Virus record (IMG/VR): IMGVR_UViG_3300035182_000300
Location: 1 to 25,261 of that record
Source of the DNA: a virus
Direction: 5' to 3' (one strand)
DNA length: 25,261 nucleotides
Part shown: positions 20,549 through 25,261 of the stretch, one piece after another
How positions within the stretch are numbered: the stretch's first letter is position 1
Layout of the letters: each line of letters opens with the position of its first letter
Translations under genes and position numbers: made by a program
The notes under the pieces: generated by a model
Seen by the model: only the letters and a program-made list of their open reading frames with translations
What the model was told of the DNA's origin: nothing
Database searches by the model: none

Positions 20549-20570
20549 GCCGGGGGCACCCTGCCCCGGC
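20549..20570. repeat. GC-rich intercistronic hairpin
   Basis: GCCGGGG pairs with CCCCGGC across an 8-base loop, between the stop of the 101-residue gene and the start of the coupled micro-gene chain. There is no T-run in either direction. It may protect or separate mRNA segments. Confidence 0.5.
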
Positions 20571-20583
20571 TCAGGCGTGGTGT

Positions 20584-20889
20584 TTACACTTCCAGCGCGG
20601 CGACGATCGCGAGTTCTGCGGGGCAGTCTGGTTCGTGGTCGTTCAGCAGGAGCCAGGCCACGGCCTCATCGGCGCTGAGGCGGGTCCAGGTATCGTGCGA
20701 ACCTTGCCAGTCGGACCAGTGGCGTAAGACGTACGTGCTGCGTTTTGTGCGGTACAGGCACTCGTGTTCCCACTGAGAGCCTGTGCTGCAACTGAGATAG
20801 TTTCTGCCGTCGAACATTGCTTTCCCAGCGAATTTCTGCGCGGTATCCAGATCGAGCCATCCGCCGCCGTCAAGTGTCTGTCGTGTCAT
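20584..20889 (-). CDS. Hypothetical early phage protein (101 aa)
   Basis: ATG at 20887-20889 has GAGGATA just upstream. The product is Trp- and Tyr-rich (WLDLDTAQKFAGKAMFDGRN, then SQWEHECLYRTKRSTYVLRH), with a beta-rich core and a helical end (SADEAVAWLLLNDHEPDCPA). This gives a compact soluble protein. The pattern 'YRTKRSTYVLRHWSDWQGS...W.RLSADEAVAWLLLN' looks familiar from other phage early proteins, but I cannot name a family. Intercistronic hairpins flank it on both sides, so it may be expressed as its own mRNA segment. Confidence 0.7.
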   Translation of the reverse strand: MTRQTLDGGGWLDLDTAQKFAGKAMFDGRNYLSCSTGSQWEHECLYRTKRSTYVLRHWSDWQGSHDTWTRLSADEAVAWLLLNDHEPDCPAELAIVAALEV

Positions 20890-20917
20890 GTCTATCCTCG
20901 TTCGCGTGTAAACGGTG

Positions 20918-20966
20918 GCCTGGTTCCGCCAGGCGCGGGGGAGTGGGCCGGTGGAAGTCCCGGCCC
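20918..20966. repeat. Two intercistronic hairpins
   Basis: GCCTGG-N5-CCAGGC (20918-20934) is followed by GGGCCGG-N8-CCGGCCC (20945-20966), between two leftward genes. The first stem is the same as the hairpin at 22315-22331. Neither has a T-run on the leftward strand, which argues against intrinsic termination. Confidence 0.6.
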
Positions 20967-20973
20967 TTTGCCC

Positions 20974-21180
20974 TTACTTTGCGGATACGACGATACCGTT
21001 GGTAACCGTCACGGCGGCATACCAGGTATGCGCCTTCGGGTAGTGCGGTCCCTCTACCGTAGTCCGACCGTTTGGGTTCACCGGGAACGGTCCAGGTGAG
21101 TAAACCTCTAACCGTTCGCCGGATTTGATCGCGGCCAAGAAAGCTTTTTTTGTGGGGAAATTCGGATCTACGTATGCCAT
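20974..21180 (-). CDS. Hypothetical early phage protein (68 aa)
   Basis: The chosen ATG at 21178-21180 gives MAYVDPNFPTKKAFLAAIKS; the longer frame upstream spans the promoter and is unlikely. The middle contains RLEVYSPGPFPVNPNGRTTV, then EGPHYPKAHTWYAAVTV, an arrangement I associate with small phage proteins of unknown role. It is probably a small beta-rich fold, with no Cys or membrane segment. It has its own promoter with an operator-like palindrome about 55 bases upstream, unusual for such a small gene and suggesting separate regulation. Confidence 0.75.
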   Translation of the reverse strand: MAYVDPNFPTKKAFLAAIKSGERLEVYSPGPFPVNPNGRTTVEGPHYPKAHTWYAAVTVTNGIVVSAK

Positions 21181-21234
21181 TGGATTCTCACTTTCGCGGT
21201 GTCGGAGTGCCGTCCGATGCGGTGTTACCAGATA

Positions 21235-21263
21235 CTTATACCACGCCCGTGGTATCGGTGCAA
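21235..21263 (-). promoter_or_regulatory. Leftward promoter with operator palindrome in its spacer
   Basis: On the minus strand TTGCAC (21263-21258), a 17-base spacer and TATAAG (21240-21235) form a sigma70-type promoter. The spacer and the -10 edge contain ATACCACG-N2-CGTGGTAT (21238-21255), an 8-base perfect inverted repeat. A repressor bound there would block the promoter. The -35 box lies five bases past the stop of the 74-residue zinc protein gene. Confidence 0.7.
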
Positions 21264-21268
21264 GGGTG

Positions 21269-21493
21269 CTACTCGCACCCGGCGCAAACGCCAATTGGCT
21301 CCGCCGCACCCACCCATACATGTTCCACGCGTGGGAGACTCACGCCCCGTCCCGTCAGCCGTCCAAGGCACGTCCGACAGACATACCACAGCCCGTCTTC
21401 TCCGATCGTCCAGACGCCCCGCAAGCTAGGCACGATAGGCGCGCCGTGCGCCGGACTATCGCGAACCCATTCGCGGATATTTGCGCCGATCAT
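21269..21493 (-). CDS. Small zinc-binding hypothetical protein (74 aa)
   Basis: ATG at 21491-21493 overlaps the stop of the 258-residue gene (ATGA). Cys39/Cys42 (WYVCRTCLGRL) and Cys70/Cys73 (VCAGCE at the extreme end) make one likely zinc site with a 27-residue loop. The N-terminus (IREWVRDSPAHGAP) may form a helix. No family is recognised. Coupling to the large Cys-rich neighbour suggests that they act together. Confidence 0.7.
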   Translation of the reverse strand: MIGANIREWVRDSPAHGAPIVPSLRGVWTIGEDGLWYVCRTCLGRLTGRGVSLPRVEHVWVGAAEPIGVCAGCE

Positions 21494-22266
21494 GCTACTG
21501 CCATCTTCAGGAACGAACTGGTACCGATGCCGTGAACGATTATCGCGATATTGGCGCGCCGATCATCCGTCCGTGCGCCGTTGCACAGGCCGCAACTATC
21601 GCAACTCGTGCGCTTGCCAGCCTCTTCGGATGCCGGACAGGCGATCTCTTTTGGTGCCAGTGCTTCGGTTGCCGTACGCACGCGGAACGTCCTCCATCCA
21701 GCGGTCGATGCGTCTACTTGATCTTGTGCACTATCGGCGCTTGCCATGAGCAAAGGGGCAAGATCGCCACGCGTGCGCCACGCGTGCGTGTATCCGGTGT
21801 GATAGATCCCGTGCGTGAGTGCCTCTAGTACTTCAATCGGGAGCGCCGCACCATCACCGTAGGCGCCTATCCTGATTCCCATACCGCGCGATACTAAATG
21901 CGTGGCCACATCCGCCGGGCGCATGGACAAGTACGCGCCTTTCGAGTAGGCCGTCCATACCGCGCGGGGGGCATTTTTCACGCTCACGTAGCAGCTCCGC
22001 CCTTTGCCGGTGCCATCGCCGCGATGGCGACAAATCCCGCAAATACTGCGATCTCTACCCGTACGTATCGCATCCAGTGGTGAGATATCCTCCGCCAGGA
22101 TCCAGAGCTGAGCTAAGTTCGCGCCGGTCTTCACATTCCGACTCTTGGTTTGTAGGCCTGTGACGATCGCCACAATCGGCGAATGATCGAACGCGGAACG
22201 GCCGCGCCATACCACGGCCGATGATGGAACGGGATCCGTGTGGCGGTATGCCTGTAACTTTTGCAT
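21490..22266 (-). CDS. Conserved phage protein with two cysteine clusters (258 aa)
   Basis: ATG at 22264-22266 has GGAG seven bases upstream. A motif TGLQTKSRNVKTGANLAQLW is followed by a first cluster Cys76, Cys79 and Cys92 (ICGICRHRG, then SCYV). A central block (RIGAYGDGAALPIEVLEAL, then GYTHAWR) follows, and a second cluster has Cys210, Cys222, Cys225 and Cys228 (CPAS, CDSCGLCNG). I recognise this layout as a widespread uncharacterised phage family. The Cys sets could hold zinc or an Fe-S cluster. The GAYGDGAALP block is the most enzyme-like part. It is the largest early gene here and leads a two-gene coupled unit. Confidence 0.75.
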   Translation of the reverse strand: MQKLQAYRHTDPVPSSAVVWRGRSAFDHSPIVAIVTGLQTKSRNVKTGANLAQLWILAEDISPLDAIRTGRDRSICGICRHRGDGTGKGRSCYVSVKNAPRAVWTAYSKGAYLSMRPADVATHLVSRGMGIRIGAYGDGAALPIEVLEALTHGIYHTGYTHAWRTRGDLAPLLMASADSAQDQVDASTAGWRTFRVRTATEALAPKEIACPASEEAGKRTSCDSCGLCNGARTDDRRANIAIIVHGIGTSSFLKMAVA

Positions 22267-22314
22267 GTCTTTACTCCACAGTGGGTGACGTCAGGATTGA
22301 CGCGATCTCATCAG

Positions 22315-22351
22315 GCCTGGCATGACCAGGCGACGGGGGACGGTCCCCCGT
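22315..22351. repeat. Two hairpins in leader of 258-residue protein gene
   Basis: GCCTGG-N5-CCAGGC (22315-22331) is followed by ACGGGGGAC-G-GTCCCCCGT (22333-22351), a perfect 9-base arm palindrome. The palindrome begins 6 bases after the stop of the upstream gene and lies 67-85 bases before the next ATG. It shares GGGACGGTCCC with 18822-18836 and the first stem with 20918-20934. Confidence 0.7.
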
Positions 22352-22357
22352 TTCGAC

Positions 22358-22588
22358 CTATTCGCTCTGCACGTTGGCGAAACGCGCGTACGCCGCATCC
22401 CGTTTTTCTATCGCCGTGTCCCAGGCATCTATGCGATCCCAGGGGGTATGCGGACCGTCTACCACCGCCCTATACTCAGAATAGGCCGCATCAACCAGGG
22501 CCGTGCATCTCAGAACATCACGCCCAAAAGCGGAGAAAGTGGCGGAGGATCGCCCTGTTGCGATTGATCCTGTCGGTGCCTTTTTCAT
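22358..22588 (-). CDS. Hypothetical first early protein (76 aa)
   Basis: The chosen ATG at 22586-22588 has GAGAGG six bases upstream; the next in-frame ATG, at 22630, lies inside the promoter region. The N-terminus is basic (MKKAPTGSIATGRSS). The middle is helical (TALVDAAYSEYRAVVD) and the end amphipathic (IEKRDAAYARFANVQ). No family is recognised. As the first gene behind the 22640-22668 promoter it would be expressed earliest and most strongly, typical of phage host-takeover proteins. Confidence 0.7.
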   Translation of the reverse strand: MKKAPTGSIATGRSSATFSAFGRDVLRCTALVDAAYSEYRAVVDGPHTPWDRIDAWDTAIEKRDAAYARFANVQSE

Positions 22589-22639
22589 CTTGAGCCTCTC
22601 AATGGTGGCGGGCGGTATGCCCGCGTTCAACGTAGACGT

Positions 22640-22668
22640 ATACTACGCTTGCCGCATCGCCTTGTCAA
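22640..22668 (-). promoter_or_regulatory. Leftward early sigma70-type promoter
   Basis: On the minus strand TTGACA (22668-22663), a 17-base spacer and TAGTAT (22645-22640) form a near-consensus promoter. The -10 region is GCGTAGTATACGT, close to GCGTAGCATACTT at the 17960-17988 promoter. CGTAG-N7-CTACG forms an inverted repeat over the -10 box and start site. It would drive the early micro-genes. Confidence 0.85.
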
Positions 22669-22919
22669 CGGAATAATGAGGGTATCTGAAAATAGGGCGT
22701 CTCACCTAGCGTTCTGTCTGATTAGTTAGTAGGGTTCTGTACGCCCCGCAGGGCGACGATCTCCGGCCTTCCCATACCCTACTATCCCCCTCCACCCTCA
22801 CGCCTTATAAGTCATCCTAGCGACACCTTCGCCTATCCTTCTCTCTTTCGCTGTACCTTCGTACGTACGTACGTACGCCTTCTCTTCGCCTTACGCCTTC
22901 TCTTCGCTTAACCACCACC
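22669..22919. other. Pyrimidine-rich non-coding stretch with simple and direct repeats
   Basis: There is no convincing gene. It holds a hairpin CGCCC-N4-GGGCG near 22743-22756, a strongly pyrimidine-rich plus strand from about 22760 to 22910, a (CGTA) tetranucleotide run at about 22860-22877, and a 16-base direct repeat TACGCCTTCTCTTCGC at 22874-22889 and 22892-22907. It adjoins the inverted-repeat iterons and is a plausible part of a replication origin. Confidence 0.55.
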
Positions 22920-23030
22920 GTCAATATCTTGACACCCACCGTCAATCTTTTGACGCACCGTCAATCTATTGACACTGTCCCCTTTCAGGTACACCGTCAA
23001 TTCTTTGACGCCTACCGTCAAGATCGTGAC
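22920..23030. repeat. Five GTCAA-N4-TTGAC inverted-repeat iterons
   Basis: Sites start at 22920, 22941, 22960, 22996 and 23017, and each is 14 bases. Four are perfect inverted repeats with a 4-base centre, and the fifth has CGTGAC on its right arm. All are preceded by ACC and followed by AC or GC, so the fuller unit is ACCGTCAA-N4-TTGAC-R-C. Spacings are 21, 19, 36 and 21 bases. These look like binding sites for a dimeric DNA-binding protein: a replication initiator or a repressor. Confidence 0.85.
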
Positions 23031-23039
23031 ACTGGCCTT

Positions 23040-23089
23040 GGGCGTACGCCCTAAGCCTGGCGCTAGGGCAGGTGCCCGAATCGCCAGGC
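23040..23089. repeat. Perfect palindrome and nested inverted repeat
   Basis: GGGCGTACGCCC (about 23039-23050) is a perfect 12-base palindrome. It is followed by GCCTGGCG (23055-23062) paired with CGCCAGGC (23082-23089), and inside this GGGCA-GG-TGCCC (23066-23077). The outer stem contains the same GCCTGG/CCAGGC arms as hairpins at 20918 and 22315. It could extrude as a cruciform or fold in RNA. Confidence 0.65.
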
Positions 23090-23366
23090 CGAATTTCAAA
23101 GGCGAATCGCTTTTCGGTTGGGGATTCCCCCCCTACATCGCCTCATACCCCGCGAAATCCACACAAAACATGGATACACCACCTGTCGCATCTTTGCTCC
23201 GTCACCGCCTCTCGTCGATTGCTGTGGACAAAAACACCGCGCTCCTATACTCTTTGACAGCGACATCGCGGCTGAAAAGGAAACGAAGCCGGGGACTTAA
23301 AGAACAAAGGATGTCCCCGCTGAAGCCAAAGGCCGTCTGTACAGAAACTGGAGTAGACTGGGCCAC
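23090..23366 (+). promoter_or_regulatory. Leader region of terminase operon with possible weak promoter
   Basis: There is no reliable gene in this stretch. A -10-like TATACT (23246-23251) lacks a good -35 box. DnaA-box-like sequences AAATCCACA (23155-23163) and TGTGGACAA (23223-23231) differ from the consensus at two and one positions. A GGAG 13 bases before the 23367 start is the only ribosome-site candidate. Late transcription may also start elsewhere. Confidence 0.35.
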
Positions 23367-23912
23367 ATGGACGACGAATTGGGTGTACCGGCGGGGCTGC
23401 CTGCGGTGCCGACCACGACGGCGGAGTTGATGGCCGTGACGGGGGTGGGCAAGAAGAACAAACGGGGCGGCACCTTTGGGAACAAGGGTGGGCGGAAGAA
23501 GGGCGATACGGTCGCGAGTGGACGGATTAACCCTCCGGCGTCCGTGCGTGAGAAAGCGGCGTTGCTGCTGGCGTGGAAAGAGGCGGTGTCTCGGCGGTTT
23601 GACCGACTGGTCGAGGCGCAGTTAACGGCGGCAGAAGGCATTACCCACATGCAGGCCAGAGACAGTAAGGGCAAGTGGGAGCCGGTCACAGACCCGGCGG
23701 TCATGTCAGCCAAGCTGGAGGCAGGCGAAGAGGCGTATCGACTCTCAGCCATTGCGCCCAGTGCGCCGATTCTGAAGGACATCATGGACCGCATGTTTGG
23801 ACAGGCCAAGCAGAGTCTGGACCTGGATGTCACCACCACCCCCACGTCCGTGCTGACCGATGCGGAACTGGCCACACACCTCACGGCCCTCTTAAAAAAG
23901 CTGGAGCAGTAA
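23367..23912 (+). CDS. terS: Putative terminase small subunit (181 aa)
   Basis: Residues 1-60 are flexible and basic (VGKKNKRGGTFGNKGGRKKG), suited to DNA binding. Residues 60-140 are helical (VREKAALLLAWKEAVSRRF, then RLVEAQLTAAEGITHM and EEAYRLSAIAPSAPILKDIM), a pattern I associate with phage small-terminase-like proteins that lie directly before terL. No classical helix-turn-helix is obvious. In packaging, the small subunit recognises phage DNA and hands it to TerL. The 3-base gap to the next gene and 213 bases to terL fit this. The start at 23367 has only a weak ribosome site; the in-frame ATG at Met22 is an alternative. Confidence 0.7.
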   Translation: MDDELGVPAGLPAVPTTTAELMAVTGVGKKNKRGGTFGNKGGRKKGDTVASGRINPPASVREKAALLLAWKEAVSRRFDRLVEAQLTAAEGITHMQARDSKGKWEPVTDPAVMSAKLEAGEEAYRLSAIAPSAPILKDIMDRMFGQAKQSLDLDVTTTPTSVLTDAELATHLTALLKKLEQ

Positions 23913-23915
23913 CGG

Positions 23916-24122
23916 ATGCCGCAGACCACGCCCGCCGCGAAAAGCAAGACCCCGAAGGGGATGCCGAGTACACCCAAAGACCTGTATGAAAGCGCAAAAG
24001 CCAAGGTCATGAGTCTCGGTAATATGCTGGGCATGGGCGACGAAGCTCCACCCCGCGCACGGTCGGCACGCATCACAGACATTGAACTGCCCAATCCGGC
24101 CACAGCCAAGCGCAAACGGTAA
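23916..24122 (+). CDS. Small basic hypothetical protein between terminase genes (68 aa)
   Basis: A short Lys/Pro-rich N-terminus (AAKSKTPKGMPSTPKDLYES) is followed by a small helix (KAKVMSLGNMLGMGDEAPPR) and a basic tail (ATAKRKR). It lies between the small and large terminase genes with gaps of 3 bases on each side, so it is surely co-transcribed. It may assist packaging or be a small virion protein, but I do not recognise a family. Confidence 0.65.
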   Translation: MPQTTPAAKSKTPKGMPSTPKDLYESAKAKVMSLGNMLGMGDEAPPRARSARITDIELPNPATAKRKR

Positions 24123-24125
24123 CGC

Positions 24126-25261
24126 GTGCCACTCACCGTTGATGAACGGCTGCAATACGACCGACTGATTGCCGAGGCCGTCCGGCGCTCAACCGCACGA
24201 TTTACCACGTTCTTTGCTGAGACAGGGCCGTTTGCCCGTACCGGCTATCTGAAGCACCTTGACTTCTTTTCGGCAGGCAAACGCTACAAAGAACGGCTCT
24301 TTATGGCCGCGAATCGGGTTGGCAAATCTGAGGCGGGGGCGTACGAACTCACCTGTCACCTCACCGGCCTGTACCCCGCCTGGTGGGAAGGACGGCGGTT
24401 CAATACCCCCGTGGAATGCTGGGCGGTGGGGACCAACAGCCAGACCACCAGAGACATTGTGCAGGCCAAGCTACTGGGCAGTGTGCAAATGCCCGGCACC
24501 GGCATGATTCCCGCCCACCTCATTGCCTCGACCATCAGTTCACGCGGACTCCCCGGCGCATTAGAAGGCGCAGTCATTAAGCATGTGTCCGGTGGCACCA
24601 GCCTGCTGGGCCTCAAGACGTACGAACAGGGCCGACAGTCGTTTGAAGGCACCAGCAAACACATCATCTGGTGCGACGAAGAACCCCCGGCAGACTGCTA
24701 CACCGAAATGCTCTACCGCACGGTGACCACCAAAGGCATTGTCATGGTGACCTTTACCCCGTTGCAGGGCATGTCCGAAGTCGTCAAGGGATTCCTCGAA
24801 CCCGAGACAGATGTGGCGGCAGACTTTAAGACGTTCATTCAGGCCGGATGGAAAGATGTCCCCCATCTGGACGAAGAAGAACGACGTGCCCTGATGGCCA
24901 CAACCCCGCCCTACCAGATTGCCGCTCGGACCGAAGGCGAACCGTCCCTCGGGTCTGGCGCTATTTATCCCATTGCCGAACGCGAGATTCTGGTGCCGAC
25001 CACCGAGATTCCCGCCAGTTGGCCGCGTGTCTACGCGATGGATGTGGGCTGGAATAGAACGGCAGTCATTTGGGGAGCCAAAGACCCCGGCTCCGGGCGC
25101 ATTGTGCTATACGACGAGCATTACCGAGGACATGGCGAACCGGCCAGTCATGCCGAAGGCGTTCGCGCACGCGGAGCCTGGATGCACGGCGTCATCGACC
25201 CGGCCAGTTCCGGCAGTAGCCAAGCCGATGGGCGGAAACTCATCGACATCTATGCCCGTCT
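24126..25261 (+). CDS. terL: Terminase large subunit, N-terminal ATPase and start of nuclease (3' end outside window)
   Basis: The frame starts with GTG at 24126, three bases after the previous stop, and stays open to the window edge (378 codons). ATPase motifs are the Walker A-like AANRVGKSE (residues 61-69), Walker B HIIWCDEE (179-186, with the expected catalytic acids) and the coupling motif VMVTFTP (206-212). RTEGEPSLGSGAIYPI and the nuclease strand VYAMDVGW (Asp306) follow, with VIDPASSG further on. TerL drives ATP-dependent DNA packaging through the portal and cuts concatemers. The motif spacing is that of podovirus/siphovirus-type terminases. The remaining nuclease acids and the portal gene lie beyond the window. 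Confidence 0.93.
   Translation, partial: MPLTVDERLQYDRLIAEAVRRSTARFTTFFAETGPFARTGYLKHLDFFSAGKRYKERLFMAANRVGKSEAGAYELTCHLTGLYPAWWEGRRFNTPVECWAVGTNSQTTRDIVQAKLLGSVQMPGTGMIPAHLIASTISSRGLPGALEGAVIKHVSGGTSLLGLKTYEQGRQSFEGTSKHIIWCDEEPPADCYTEMLYRTVTTKGIVMVTFTPLQGMSEVVKGFLEPETDVAADFKTFIQAGWKDVPHLDEEERRALMATTPPYQIAARTEGEPSLGSGAIYPIAEREILVPTTEIPASWPRVYAMDVGWNRTAVIWGAKDPGSGRIVLYDEHYRGHGEPASHAEGVRARGAWMHGVIDPASSGSSQADGRKLIDIYAR

Noticed and set aside
22920-23030. Iterons as ordinary sigma70 promoters because they contain TTGAC
   Set aside because: Bases 17 downstream of each TTGAC on either strand do not resemble a -10 box, so the repeats are better read as protein-binding sites.
22969-23430. Open frame of 153 codons through the iterons into the small terminase gene
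   Set aside because: It starts with TTG inside an iteron, has no ribosome site, covers palindromes and overlaps the terminase gene by 64 bases in another frame.
23297-24208. Leftward frame of 303 codons opposite the small terminase region
   Set aside because: It is antisense to three well-ordered packaging genes, is Ser/Ala/Arg-rich without motifs, and has no promoter or ribosome site.
1-25261. Diversity-generating retroelement, integrase, tRNA or toxin-antitoxin signatures
   Set aside because: I looked for reverse transcriptase, template/variable repeats near the fibre gene, recombinase motifs and tRNA T-arm patterns, and saw none that hold up.

Overview
The window is part of a tailed double-stranded DNA phage genome (Caudoviricetes). 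This rests on a terminase large subunit with Walker A, Walker B and nuclease motifs, a run of virion genes, a lysis cassette and an ERF/YqaJ recombination module. I see no integrase, ribosomal RNA, tRNA, insertion sequence or clear host gene. Long glycine/alanine-rich, coiled-coil proteins just before the tail fibre look like ejected internal virion proteins, so a podovirus-like virion is my inference. The host cannot be named. Portal, capsid and most tail genes are absent; they would lie between the terminase at the right edge and the truncated gene at the left edge, which fits a circularly permuted genome cut at an arbitrary point.

Layout. (1) 1-11262, rightward late genes: the end of a 2-oxoglutarate-oxygenase-like protein, five internal or structural proteins, a repetitive tail fibre, two beta-rich virion accessory proteins, then a lysis cassette (XhlA-like membrane protein, DUF5675 protein, secreted Cys-rich protein, holin-like protein). 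(2) 11276-11362: a stem-loop cluster where rightward and leftward genes converge. (3) 11355-17988, leftward: DNA metabolism genes under a strong sigma70-type promoter (TTGACA-N17-TAGCAT). They encode a leader peptide, a possible ribbon-helix-helix protein, ERF annealing protein, YqaJ exonuclease, a small protein with an SSB-like C-terminal tip, replication/helicase-loader-like proteins, an N6-adenine methyltransferase, a zinc ribbon, two conserved phage proteins of unknown role and a VRR-NUC nuclease. (4) 17999-22668, leftward: many very small early genes, most linked by ATGA stop/start overlaps, with at least two further promoters. (5) 22669-23366: a 700-base non-coding region with five GTCAA-N4-TTGAC inverted repeats, simple repeats and a nested palindrome, a candidate replication origin or control region. 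(6) 23367-25261, rightward: small terminase-like protein, a small basic protein and the start of TerL.

The most unusual element is at 12220-12923, filling the gap between two leftward genes. About 704 bases parse almost completely into NNGCC pentamers, with all 16 NN dinucleotides present. They are punctuated by twelve NNGTTCC heptamers, and every heptamer-to-heptamer distance equals 7 plus a multiple of 5. I know of no described element with this architecture. Other points of note are an operator-like palindrome inside a promoter spacer, recurring intercistronic hairpins sharing GGGACGGTCCC or GCCTGG-N5-CCAGGC, and a rightward terminator inside the leftward early region.
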